From assembly GCA_023412845.1 (NCBI GenBank), contig JAEZRH010000098.1, positions 1 through 20,758 of the forward strand: a stretch of DNA of 20,758 nucleotides, written 5' to 3'. The translations under genes and the position numbers were made by a program. Below are positions 6,945-14,264 of the stretch, piece by piece. Numbering within the stretch: the first letter of the stretch is position 1; every line of letters starts with the position of its first letter. The DNA comes from Bacillota bacterium. Its GTDB lineage: Bacteria > Bacillota > Clostridia > Oscillospirales > Acutalibacteraceae. The notes under the pieces are model-generated. The model ran no database searches, was not told the DNA's origin, and saw only the letters and a list, made by a program, of their open reading frames with translations.

Positions 6945-6973
6945 ATATTACCACGTCCGACGCAGATTTACAA
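6945..6973 (-). promoter_or_regulatory. Candidate promoter of the BTAD regulator
   Basis: On the minus strand TTGTAA (6968-6973), a 17-base spacer, then TAATAT (6945-6950). Each hexamer matches consensus at four of six positions. The -35 overlaps the end of the T-run of the nrdG terminator, so the regulator is transcribed separately from nrdDG. Confidence 0.4.
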
Positions 6974-7001
6974 GGAAAAGGCGGCGGATCTCTCCGCCGC
7001 C
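6973..7001 (-). terminator. Terminator of the nrdDG operon
   Basis: A 9-bp perfect GC stem (GGCGGCGGA/TCCGCCGCC, 6980-6988 and 6993-7001) with a four-base loop. On the minus strand it is followed by TTTTCCTT. It lies 10 bases after the nrdG stop. Confidence 0.9.
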
Positions 7002-7011
7002 TGCGATTCTT

Positions 7012-7518
7012 TCACGCCTCCGGGTCCAGCACGACTTTTCCTTCCCGTCTTGTCGCGTTCATGTCGATCACCCGCTGGTTGCGGCTGCCACGGAACCGCA
7101 GCGACAGATCGCGCTCGGCCAGGAGAAACGGGCCGTCGATGAGCGTATCCGTCCGGGCCAGCAGCGCGTCGATATCGGGGTCATGCTTTGCCAGCAGTTC
7201 CTCGTACAGAAAGCCGGTAAATGTGGTCACGTCCATGCCGCGCTCATGCACCATGCGTCCGAGCTCCGCAAGAAGGGCCGGCTGGCAGAACGGCTCGCCG
7301 CCGCTGAACGTTACGCCCCGCAGCAGGGGGTTCTCGCAGACCTCCCGGAAAATCTGCCCGATCTCAACCTCTCTGCCGCCGCTGAACGGGTGAGTCTCCG
7401 GATTATGACAGCCGGGGCAGTTATGCGGGCAGCCCTGCGTGAACACCACGTAGCGGAAGCCCTTCCCGTCCACAATGGATTCCGGCTCGATTCCGCTGAT
7501 CCTCAGTTTATACTCCAT
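7012..7518 (-). CDS. nrdG: Anaerobic ribonucleotide reductase activating protein (radical SAM)
   Basis: A 168-residue radical SAM enzyme that installs the glycyl radical on NrdD. The [4Fe-4S] cluster motif CPHNCPGC places cysteines at residues 30, 34 and 37 in the context VVFTQGCPHNCPGCHNPETH. The SAM-binding GVTFSGGEPF follows near residue 70, and RGSRNQRVIDM is near the C-terminus. The length is usual for the family. The ATG overlaps the last 11 bases of nrdD, so the two are translationally coupled, and the operon ends at the GC-rich terminator just downstream. Confidence 0.95.
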   Translation of the reverse strand: MEYKLRISGIEPESIVDGKGFRYVVFTQGCPHNCPGCHNPETHPFSGGREVEIGQIFREVCENPLLRGVTFSGGEPFCQPALLAELGRMVHERGMDVTTFTGFLYEELLAKHDPDIDALLARTDTLIDGPFLLAERDLSLRFRGSRNQRVIDMNATRREGKVVLDPEA

Positions 7519-9841
7519 GCTTTATGCGGTCCCGTTCCTCCGCGCGCTTGGCGTCGTTCCAGCGGTCCATGGTGCCCACAAGATAGCCGGTAATGCGGCG
7601 GATGCGTTCGAACTTCGGGCCGTCCTCTTCCTCGTGGCGGTGGCATTTGGGGCACTCGTTGTCGATGATGCCGTTGTAGCCGCACACCGGGTCGCGATCG
7701 ACCGGATGGTTGACGGCGCCGTAGCCGATGCCGCTTTCCTTCATGCAGCGGATGACGGCCTCGAACGCCTCAAGGTTTTTCGTGGTGTCGCCATCCAGCT
7801 CGACATAGCTGATGTGCCCCGCGTTGGTCAGGGCGTGATACGGCGCTTCCAGCTTGATCTTTTTGAACGCGGAGATGGGGTAATACACCGGCACGTGGAA
7901 GGAGTTGGTGTAGTACTCGCGGTCCGTGACGCCGGGGATGAGCCCGTATTTCTGCCGGTCGATCTTCACGAAGCGCCCCGAAAGCCCCTCGGCGGGCGTC
8001 GCCAGCAGCGTGAAGTTGAGTCCTGTCTTCTCCGATTCGTCATCCATGCGTTTCCGCATATGGCCGACGATCTCAAGACCTAGCTTCTGGCTCTCTTCGC
8101 TTTCGCCGTGATGTTTGCCCGTCAGCAGCTTCAGCGTCTCCGCAAGGCCGATGAAGCCGAGGCTTAGCGTGCCGTGCTTCAACACCTCGTCCACGCTGTC
8201 GGTCCAGCCGAGGTCTTCGCTGCCGAGCCAGACGCCCTGGCCCATCAGGAACGGGTAGTTAAAGACCTTTTTCGAGCATTGGATCTTGAACCGGTGCAGA
8301 AGCTGGCGGATGATGAGGTCGATGCGGGAATCGAGGATCTCGTAGAATTTTTTGACGTCGCCCCTGGCCTCGATGCCGATGCGCGGCAGGTTGACCGAAG
8401 TGAAGCTCAGGTTGCCGCGGCCGCAGGTGACTTCCTTCTCCCGGTCGTGCACGTTGCCCATCACGCGGGTGCGGCAGCCCATGTACGCGACTTCGCTGTC
8501 GTAATCGCCCGGCTTATAATACTGGAGGTTGAACGGCGCGTCGAGGAAGCTGAAATTCGGGAACAGGCGCTTCGCGCTCGTTTTGATGGCCAGCTTGAAC
8601 AGGTCGTAGTTCGGGTCGCCGGGGTTGTAGCTGACCCCCTCCTTGACCTTGAAGATCTGCACCGGGAAGATCGGCGTCTCTCCCTCGCCGAGGCCGGCGT
8701 CCGTCGCGAGCAGCAGGTTGCGTACGGCCATGCGGCCTTCCGGGGACGTGTCGGTGCCGTAGTTCAGCGAGCTGAACGGCACCTGCGCGCCCGCACGGGA
8801 ATTCATGGTGTTGAGGTTGTGCACGAGGGCCTCCATCGCCTGGAAGGTCCTGCGGTCGGTGATGGAGGTGGCGCTCCGCACGGTAAACGCGTGCGCTTTT
8901 TGGGCTTCTTCCTCCGGGATCGGCTCGAAGCCGCCCGCGCGCTGGTGCTCCGGCAGGTACGCCGCAAGCTTCTCGCCGTATTCCGCGGCGCCCGCCATGG
9001 TGATCCCGTCGCCGAGACCGTCGCGGACGGCCCGTACGAGCGCGTCGGCGTCGGCGCCATTCATGCCGTGGGTGATCTGGAAGAACTTCGACAGTTCCTG
9101 AAAATAGGCCTTGCGGAACGTTTTCGCGACGCCCGGCGCCATGGAGTAGTCGAAATTCGGGATGCTCTGCCCGCCGTGCATCTCGTTCTGGTTGGCCTGG
9201 ATGGCGATGCAGGCCAGCGCCGTGTAGGAACTGATGTCCTGCGGCTCGCGCAGGGTGCCGTGGCCGGTGCAGAAGCCGTCCCGGAACAGCTTAAGCAGAT
9301 CGATCTGGCAGCAGGTCTCGGTCAGCATATAGAAATCTTCGTCGTGGATATGGATGTCGCCGCCGATATGGGCTTCCGCGATATCCTTCGGAAGGATGTA
9401 GTTATTGATGAAATATTTGGAGCCCTCGGAACCGTATTTCAGCATGGTCCCCATGGCGGTGTCGGCGTCGATATTGGCGTTTTCGCGCTTCAGGTCGACA
9501 TCCTTCGCATCGCGGAAGGTCAGTTGGCGGTAGATATCCATCAAGTCGCCCTGCGCCTGGCGGATCTTCGCATGCTCCGCGCGGTAAAGGATGTAGGCCT
9601 TTGCGGTTTTGGCAAAATCGGCGGCGATCAGCCGTTCCTCGACGGCATCCTGCACCTGCTCGACCGTGGGGACGGTTTTTCCGCCGAACCTGCCGGAAAC
9701 CTCCTTGGTCAGGCGGTCAAGCACCGCGTCGGACATCGTCTCGTCCTCTACGGCGCGGTTCGCCTTGAAAATTGCGTTCCGGATCTTCAGCGGGTCGAAA
9801 TCGACCACCGCCCCGTTGCGCTTTTTGATTTTCTCTGCCAT
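7508..9841 (-). CDS. nrdD: Anaerobic (class III) ribonucleoside-triphosphate reductase
   Basis: A 777-residue glycyl-radical enzyme making deoxyribonucleotides from ribonucleoside triphosphates without oxygen. An ATP-cone allosteric domain opens the protein (KKRNGAVVDFDPLKIRNAIF). Catalytic cysteines are expected in ETCCQIDLL and AYMGCRTRV. The glycyl radical is in RRITGYLVG (about Gly752), near the end as usual. The zinc-knot region reads VCGYNGIIDNECPKCHRH, in which only three cysteines are visible; His or another residue may be the fourth ligand. The ATG has AGGAG a few bases upstream. Transcription is inferred to start near 10136 under NrdR control, which gives a leader of about 295 bases. 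Confidence 0.96.
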   Translation of the reverse strand: MAEKIKKRNGAVVDFDPLKIRNAIFKANRAVEDETMSDAVLDRLTKEVSGRFGGKTVPTVEQVQDAVEERLIAADFAKTAKAYILYRAEHAKIRQAQGDLMDIYRQLTFRDAKDVDLKRENANIDADTAMGTMLKYGSEGSKYFINNYILPKDIAEAHIGGDIHIHDEDFYMLTETCCQIDLLKLFRDGFCTGHGTLREPQDISSYTALACIAIQANQNEMHGGQSIPNFDYSMAPGVAKTFRKAYFQELSKFFQITHGMNGADADALVRAVRDGLGDGITMAGAAEYGEKLAAYLPEHQRAGGFEPIPEEEAQKAHAFTVRSATSITDRRTFQAMEALVHNLNTMNSRAGAQVPFSSLNYGTDTSPEGRMAVRNLLLATDAGLGEGETPIFPVQIFKVKEGVSYNPGDPNYDLFKLAIKTSAKRLFPNFSFLDAPFNLQYYKPGDYDSEVAYMGCRTRVMGNVHDREKEVTCGRGNLSFTSVNLPRIGIEARGDVKKFYEILDSRIDLIIRQLLHRFKIQCSKKVFNYPFLMGQGVWLGSEDLGWTDSVDEVLKHGTLSLGFIGLAETLKLLTGKHHGESEESQKLGLEIVGHMRKRMDDESEKTGLNFTLLATPAEGLSGRFVKIDRQKYGLIPGVTDREYYTNSFHVPVYYPISAFKKIKLEAPYHALTNAGHISYVELDGDTTKNLEAFEAVIRCMKESGIGYGAVNHPVDRDPVCGYNGIIDNECPKCHRHEEEDGPKFERIRRITGYLVGTMDRWNDAKRAEERDRIKHGV

Positions 9842-9938
9842 CGCTGTTCTCCTCTTTCTATTTTTTAACTTTCAGATCACGGCATTCCCCATACTGTCCC
9901 GCCAAATACGGCTGAATGCTTCCCGCGCTCTATATGGC

Positions 9939-10058
9939 GGGCTGCCGGTACTACGGCAAGCGCCGCGGTTCAGGGGTGACGCGAATGCGCCGCCAAGCGA
10001 GTGCACGTCCGCATGGGGCCCCGGTTCCGCGTAAGCGGCGCGCAGTCCCGGGCAGCCC
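9939..10058. repeat. Dispersed structured element, copy A (nrdD leader)
   Basis: The 81-bp core (9965-10045) is the reverse complement of the core at 14111-14190, with about seven differences. It is bracketed by GGGCTGCC (9939-9946) and GGCAGCCC (10051-10058), a perfect outer inverted repeat. Read on the minus strand, the core contains the hairpin CCGC-TTAC-GCGG and a nested fold with GCGG, GGGG and ATGCG pairing to CGCAT, CCCC and CCGC. Short open frames across it look spurious. It occupies the nrdD 5' leader. Confidence 0.75.
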
Positions 10059-10108
10059 CCAACTGTGCGGCGGGCCGAAACAGGCTGTGCCCGCGATTGG
10101 ATACAGAC

Positions 10109-10151
10109 GAAAAAGGTATAATCGGAATCGTGAGTGATTCCGATTATACCT
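10109..10151 (-). terminator. 16-bp perfect hairpin with T-run (terminator of the BNR lipoprotein gene)
   Basis: AGGTATAATCGGAATC (10114-10129) and its exact reverse complement (10136-10151) flank a 6-base loop. On the minus strand the stem is followed by TTTTTCG. It lies about 115 bases after the stop of the BNR-repeat lipoprotein gene and is the only good terminator there. The first arm in transcription order also contains the -10 of the nrdD promoter, so only read-through RNA carries both arms. Confidence 0.75.
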
Positions 10152-10171
10152 CCATATCCAGTAAAAGTCAA
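10143..10171 (-). promoter_or_regulatory. nrdDG promoter
   Basis: On the minus strand TTGACT (10166-10171), 17 bases, then a perfect TATAAT (10143-10148). The -35 overlaps the proximal NrdR box. The start site is expected at about 10136, in the loop of the terminator hairpin. Confidence 0.7.
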
Positions 10172-10212
10172 TATATTGTTTTCAACAAAGTTTTCAGCAC
10201 AATATATAGTGC
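10167..10212. promoter_or_regulatory. Pair of NrdR boxes upstream of nrdDG
   Basis: GTCAATATATTGTT (10167-10180) and CACAATATATAGTG (10198-10211, within the palindromic 10197-10212) are spaced 31 bp start to start, about three helical turns. Both fit the NrdR-box pattern (a core close to ACACTATATATTGTG). Paired boxes at this spacing are the norm for NrdR, the ATP/dATP-sensing repressor of ribonucleotide reductase genes. The nrdR gene is not in the window. Confidence 0.85.
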
Positions 10213-10265
10213 AGCAAATCACTCTCCCAAAGCCCACGGGTTTCCCCGCCGGTCCGGGCCGGAAA

Positions 10266-12314
10266 TCAGCGCCAGACCCAGGTCCGGCCGCCGTCCTGCG
10301 TCGACAGCATCCCGTGGCTGGTCAGGATCCAGCCGTGCGCGCCGTCGGCAAACTGCATTTTACACTCGTTCAAAGGGTCCTCGAACGTATCCTCGCTGAG
10401 TTCCTCCGGAAAAAGATGTTGGTCCCATGTGCTCCCGCCGTCCGAGGCCGTCAGCAGCTCAAAGCGCCCGGCCGATCCGCCTGGCGGCGTCTCCGCCAGG
10501 ACCATCCCTTTTCCAGCGGGCAGAAGAACGGCGGCTATGCCGCCCGTATTCGCCAGAGCGGAAGACGGATACTGCCACTTCGTCTTGTCGCCGGAGAGAC
10601 GGCCGAGCTCGGCCTGATCGGCAAGGGCGCCGTTTCCGAAGCTTCCGGAGGACGGGCTCCATGTCTTCCCGCCGTCAGACGTGCGGCTCAGGCGGTATTC
10701 CGCGCCTTCCTGCACTGCGACGCCGTTTTCCGCGTCAAAGAAGCGGAAATAGCGGGCCGTCGCATACGCCGGAAAACTCCCCGTGCTGCTCCACGTCTTT
10801 CCGCCGTCGGACGTGTGCAGCACCGTCTGCGAATTTTCCACGCCGTCCGAATCGACCCCATAGGCGAGGGTCCAGCCTTCCGTCGGACTGATGAAAGAGA
10901 TCCTTTCGGCCTGACAGGTTCCCGCGAAGCTGAAAACCGCGGCCCAGGTCTGCCCGCCGTCCCGCGTCGCGAGCAGCGCGTTCTCGTCGGCGAGCTCCCC
11001 GAGACCGAAGCCGTTTTGAGCGTCCGTGAAAGAGATATCTGAAACCGGCCCCGGCTTCGGATAAAGCTGCTCCCAGGTCTGCCCGCCGTCCTGCGTGCGG
11101 AGCAGGTAGTCCCCGTAATTTGGGGCGTTCCCGACGGCCCAGCCGGACTTCGCGGTCCGAAACACAATCTCCCGCGCGTTGGTGATCTTCCGGGTCTCAA
11201 CATTGCTGCCGCCGGTTTCCCCAACGAGCCGAAAGCTCTTTCCGCCGTCGCGCGTGACGGAAAGCCCGCCGTCGATCGGCCCCGGGCCGGCGTCGAACGG
11301 GATCCATCCGGTCCTGGCGTCGCTGAAGCACAGGCCCTCGGCGTACGGGCGGGCGATCCTGATCTCTCCGACCGGCTGCCAGTTCACGCCGCCGTTTGCC
11401 GTGCTGAAAAGCTCCCCCTCCATGGTGGACATATCCGAAGTCAGAAGCCAGCCTTCCCTGCCGTTGAGAAAATCGATCCCGATTGCGCCGGCCGAACCCG
11501 CATCCTGCTTTTTCCGAAACTGATGCTTCCAGCTTTTCCCGCCGTCCGGGGTCTGAAAGACGGAAACGCTGCCCTTTTCATCGGATACCCCAGCAACCCA
11601 GCCCGTTTTCGCATCGGAAAACGCGAAGCACTCCGGGACAAATCCTTTGGCCCCGAACGAAACCGCGGCCCACGTCTTCCCGCCGTCGGCTGTTTTCAGC
11701 AAGCTGCCTCCGGCCAGCGCAACCGCCGACCGGGCGTCCGCCGCCCACAGCTCCGGCTTCGTTCCGGAATCTCCGGGTTCGTCGGAACTGCTCCTCCACT
11801 GGACGGCCCAGCTCCGCCCGCCGTCTTCCGTATGGAGGATGCGATATCGGAACGGCGCGGGTGAACCGTTCGCGGATTTCGCGGACGAAACGGCTTCCTG
11901 TGAAACAGCCCATCCTTCTTTTGGCCCGATAAAGAAAACCGTATCGAGCGCGAGGCCGTCGGTCCCGACCTTCTGCCAGCTTTCACCGCCGTCCGCCGTC
12001 GAAAGGAGCTGCGAATGGTAGGAATCAGAACCGGCGTCGTACCGGCTCTGGATCATCCATCCGGTGTTGTCGTTCAGAAAATCGATGTCCTTGAGCTCAA
12101 AATCGCTGTTTTCGCCGGCCAACTGCACGGCTTCGCCCTTTTGGAGCCCGATCCCGGCGGAAACAGCGCCTCCGGCCGACGACACGGCCGCTTGTGAAGA
12201 GGCGGTCTGGAAGGAGCCCGCCGCGCCGCCCGGATTTTGCGAAGCAGCTTTCTTGCAGCCCGCAGGGACCGACAGGATCAGGATCGCCAGAAGAATGCCG
12301 ACACGCCTTTTCAT
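10266..12314 (-). CDS. BNR/Asp-box (YCF48-like) beta-propeller lipoprotein
   Basis: A 682-residue exported lipoprotein. The signal peptide ends in the lipobox VPAGC (Cys20), followed by an Ala/Ser/Gly linker. The rest carries twelve Asp-box motifs of the form S/T-x-D/N-G-G-x-x-W/F (such as TADGGESW, TEDGGRSW, TPDGGKSW, TANGGVNW, TRDGGKSF, ASDGGSTW, TQDGGRTW), often with a GW pair in the preceding strand (NTGWMI, KTGWVA, REGWLL). This is the YCF48/BNR propeller architecture, which binds ligands or scaffolds proteins; no sialidase catalytic set is evident. The start ATG 12314 has GGAGG seven bases upstream; the longer frame to 12353 lacks this. It is 54 bp after the aldo-keto reductase gene. 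Confidence 0.82.
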   Translation of the reverse strand: MKRRVGILLAILILSVPAGCKKAASQNPGGAAGSFQTASSQAAVSSAGGAVSAGIGLQKGEAVQLAGENSDFELKDIDFLNDNTGWMIQSRYDAGSDSYHSQLLSTADGGESWQKVGTDGLALDTVFFIGPKEGWAVSQEAVSSAKSANGSPAPFRYRILHTEDGGRSWAVQWRSSSDEPGDSGTKPELWAADARSAVALAGGSLLKTADGGKTWAAVSFGAKGFVPECFAFSDAKTGWVAGVSDEKGSVSVFQTPDGGKSWKHQFRKKQDAGSAGAIGIDFLNGREGWLLTSDMSTMEGELFSTANGGVNWQPVGEIRIARPYAEGLCFSDARTGWIPFDAGPGPIDGGLSVTRDGGKSFRLVGETGGSNVETRKITNAREIVFRTAKSGWAVGNAPNYGDYLLRTQDGGQTWEQLYPKPGPVSDISFTDAQNGFGLGELADENALLATRDGGQTWAAVFSFAGTCQAERISFISPTEGWTLAYGVDSDGVENSQTVLHTSDGGKTWSSTGSFPAYATARYFRFFDAENGVAVQEGAEYRLSRTSDGGKTWSPSSGSFGNGALADQAELGRLSGDKTKWQYPSSALANTGGIAAVLLPAGKGMVLAETPPGGSAGRFELLTASDGGSTWDQHLFPEELSEDTFEDPLNECKMQFADGAHGWILTSHGMLSTQDGGRTWVWR

Positions 12315-12368
12315 TGCGCCGCCTCCGTCCGCCGGAAGGATCCGGCCCGTCAAAGCAGAAGTTCCGTT

Positions 12369-13382
12369 TTACTTTAATATATTCCCGATTTCGGCGAGTT
12401 CTTCGTCGGAAAATGCAAGATGCTCCAACACGCGCACATTTTCGTCGAGCTGTTCGGGCGAACTCGCGCCGATCAGCACGCTCGTCATGACCGGCACGCG
12501 CAGGATCCAGCTCAGCGCGAACTGGGCCGTGGTCTGGCCGCGGCGGCGCGCGACAGCCCCGAGCTTTTCCACCCTCGCGACCTTTTCCGGCGTGATGAAG
12601 TCCTTCGACATATAAAAGGACCTTCCGTCCGCGCGGGAGCCCTTCGGAATTCCGTTGTCGTACTTGCCGGTCAGGACGCCCTGCGCCAGAGGGCTGAACG
12701 CGGTCATGCCGAAGCCGCAGCTCTCAGCAGTCCTGAACAGGCCCGCCGTCTCAACGCCGCGGTCGAGCATGTTGTACCGCGACTGGCAGATCAGGCAGTG
12801 CACGCCCATATCCGCCAGGATCTTCACGGCTCTTTCCGCCGTCGGCGGGTCGTAGTTGGAGATGCCGGCGTAGAGGGCTTTCCCGCTTTTCACGGCGGTC
12901 GCAAGGGCTCCCATCGTCTCCTCCAGCGGCGTTTCCGGGTCCATCCTGTGCGAATAGAAAATGTCCACATAATCGAGGCCCATGCGCGCGAGGCTCTGGT
13001 CGAGGCTTGCAAGCAGGTATTTGCGAGAGCCGTGGTCGCCGTAAGGGCCGGGCCACATGTCGTAGCCGGCCTTCGAGGTGATGACCATCTCGTCGCGGTA
13101 GGGGCGCATGTCTTTTTTCATGATGCGGCCGAACGTCTCTTCCGCCGAGCCGTACGGCGGGCCGTAGTTGTTCGCAAGGTCGAACACGGTGATGCCGAGG
13201 TCGAACGCATGGCGCACGATGGCGCGGCTGTTTTCGAAGGAATCGTATCCGCCGAAGTTGTGCCACAGCCCTAGCGAGACGGCGCTCAGCTTCAGGCCGC
13301 TCTTCCCGCACCTGCGGTACTCCATCGTATCATACCGGTTTCCTTCCGCCGTATAGAACGGCACGATCTTCTGTTTTTCCAT
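12369..13382 (-). CDS. Aldo/keto reductase, YghZ (L-glyceraldehyde-3-phosphate reductase) type
   Basis: A 337-residue cytosolic NADPH-dependent reductase. The catalytic tetrad is visible: Asp68 and Tyr73 in FDLANNYGPPYGSAEE, Lys104 in TSKAGYDMWPGPYGD, and His145 in IFYSHRMDPETPLEETM. These segments and the opening YRRCGKSGLKLSAVSLGLWH closely follow E. coli YghZ (Gpr), which reduces L-glyceraldehyde 3-phosphate and methylglyoxal. The same frame stays open for another 185 codons, but that stretch is the other-frame shadow of queH. The ATG at 13382 gives the normal family length, with AAAGGGG about 11 bases upstream. It overlaps the queH end by 53 bases. The methylglyoxal link to mgsA elsewhere in the window is suggestive only. 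Confidence 0.9.
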   Translation of the reverse strand: MEKQKIVPFYTAEGNRYDTMEYRRCGKSGLKLSAVSLGLWHNFGGYDSFENSRAIVRHAFDLGITVFDLANNYGPPYGSAEETFGRIMKKDMRPYRDEMVITSKAGYDMWPGPYGDHGSRKYLLASLDQSLARMGLDYVDIFYSHRMDPETPLEETMGALATAVKSGKALYAGISNYDPPTAERAVKILADMGVHCLICQSRYNMLDRGVETAGLFRTAESCGFGMTAFSPLAQGVLTGKYDNGIPKGSRADGRSFYMSKDFITPEKVARVEKLGAVARRRGQTTAQFALSWILRVPVMTSVLIGASSPEQLDENVRVLEHLAFSDEELAEIGNILK

Positions 13383-14055
13383 CTGTTTTGGTCCCCTTTC
13401 CTTTTTCCTGTTGTATTTCGGCTCTTTCCGGCATTCCCGCCTGCCGCATGGAAAACACGCATCCGCAGTAGTTCTGCCGGTAAAGGCCGTAGAGATGCGA
13501 AAGCTCGATGGAACGCTGATACCCTCCACGCTTTTTGAAGTCGGAATGCAGATAGCGCACGCCGTACTCCTTCTCCAATTCCGAGCCGATCCCGTTGAGC
13601 GTCTGCGCGTGCTTGTACGGGCTGACGGAAAGCGTGGTGGTGAACCAGTCGAAACCTCGTCTCTTCGCCTCCTGCGCCGCTTCCCGCAGGCGCAGCTCAT
13701 AGCAAAGCGCACACCGCCCGCCGCCTTCCGGTTCCGTTTCGCGGCCCTTCGCCATCTCAAAAAAACGCTGCGGGTCGTAATTTCCCTCCAGCAGCGACAC
13801 CGGATATTTGACCGGCAGCCGCGAAAGCAGCCTGCGCACCTCGGCGACGCGCTTGCGGTATTCCTCTTCCGGGGAAATGTTCGGGTTATAGTAAAAAAGC
13901 GTGATCTTGAAATACTGCGCGAGATATTCCAGCACATAGCTGCTGCACGGGGCGCAGCAGGCGTGGAGCAGCAGCGTCGGCGCGGCGCCGGCCCCGTCGC
14001 TGCCGAGCGAAGCGAGGATGCCGTCGAGCACCTTCTGATAATTGATCTTCTGCAC
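13330..14055 (-). CDS. queH: Epoxyqueuosine reductase QueH
   Basis: A 241-residue DUF208-family enzyme that performs the last step of queuosine tRNA modification, reducing epoxyqueuosine. Conserved metal-binding cysteines are visible: HACCAPC (Cys33, Cys34, Cys37), CALCY (115, 118) and YCGC (197, 199). The start is GTG 14055, supported by AAGGAGG eight bases upstream. The C-terminal ~40 residues after YCGC are a charged tail that overlaps the start of the aldo-keto reductase gene, indicating translational coupling. QueH is the oxygen-sensitive alternative to QueG, fitting an anaerobe. Confidence 0.93.
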   Translation of the reverse strand: MQKINYQKVLDGILASLGSDGAGAAPTLLLHACCAPCSSYVLEYLAQYFKITLFYYNPNISPEEEYRKRVAEVRRLLSRLPVKYPVSLLEGNYDPQRFFEMAKGRETEPEGGGRCALCYELRLREAAQEAKRRGFDWFTTTLSVSPYKHAQTLNGIGSELEKEYGVRYLHSDFKKRGGYQRSIELSHLYGLYRQNYCGCVFSMRQAGMPERAEIQQEKGKGTKTDGKTEDRAVLYGGRKPV

Positions 14056-14100
14056 GCTTCACACCTCCTTCGGTGGTAAAGTCCGGCTTACGTTCCTAAT

Positions 14101-14217
14101 TCCGGCCGGAACTGCGCACCGCTTACGCGGAACCGGGGCCCCATGCGGATGCACTCGCTGCGCGGCGCATTCGCGTTACCCCTGAGCCGCTTCACTTATG
14201 CGAAATCCCGGCCGGGA
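14101..14217. repeat. Dispersed structured element, copy B (between aspS and queH)
   Basis: The 80-bp core (14111-14190) matches the reverse complement of the core in the nrdD leader at about 91% identity. It is bracketed by TCCGGCCGGA (14101-14110) and TCCCGGCCGGGA (14206-14217). These differ in sequence from the GGGCTGCC/GGCAGCCC ends of copy A but can pair with each other in the same way. Total lengths agree (117 and 120 bp). It fills most of the 209-bp gap between aspS and queH; no terminator or clear queH promoter is seen there. Confidence 0.75.
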
Positions 14218-14264
14218 GCTTCCCCGAACCCTCCCGCCACGCAAACCCGAAGCTTCCGCCTCGC

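Noticed and set aside
8174..9868. 564-residue open frame on the plus strand
   Set aside because: Antisense shadow of nrdD produced by high GC codon use; no domain signal and no ribosome site.
9842..10113. Cobalamin riboswitch in the nrdD leader
   Set aside because: Long leaders before nrd genes often hold one, and GGGAAGC occurs here, but the B12 box and the surrounding core are absent. The space is taken by the dispersed element.
9872..10237. Small proteins encoded in the nrdD leader on either strand
   Set aside because: Frames cross the dispersed element, the hairpin and the NrdR boxes, have odd composition and no good ribosome site.
13383..13937. 185-codon N-terminal extension of the aldo-keto reductase
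   Set aside because: The stretch is Arg/Ser-rich and lies in a different frame over queH; the family length and motifs begin at 13382.
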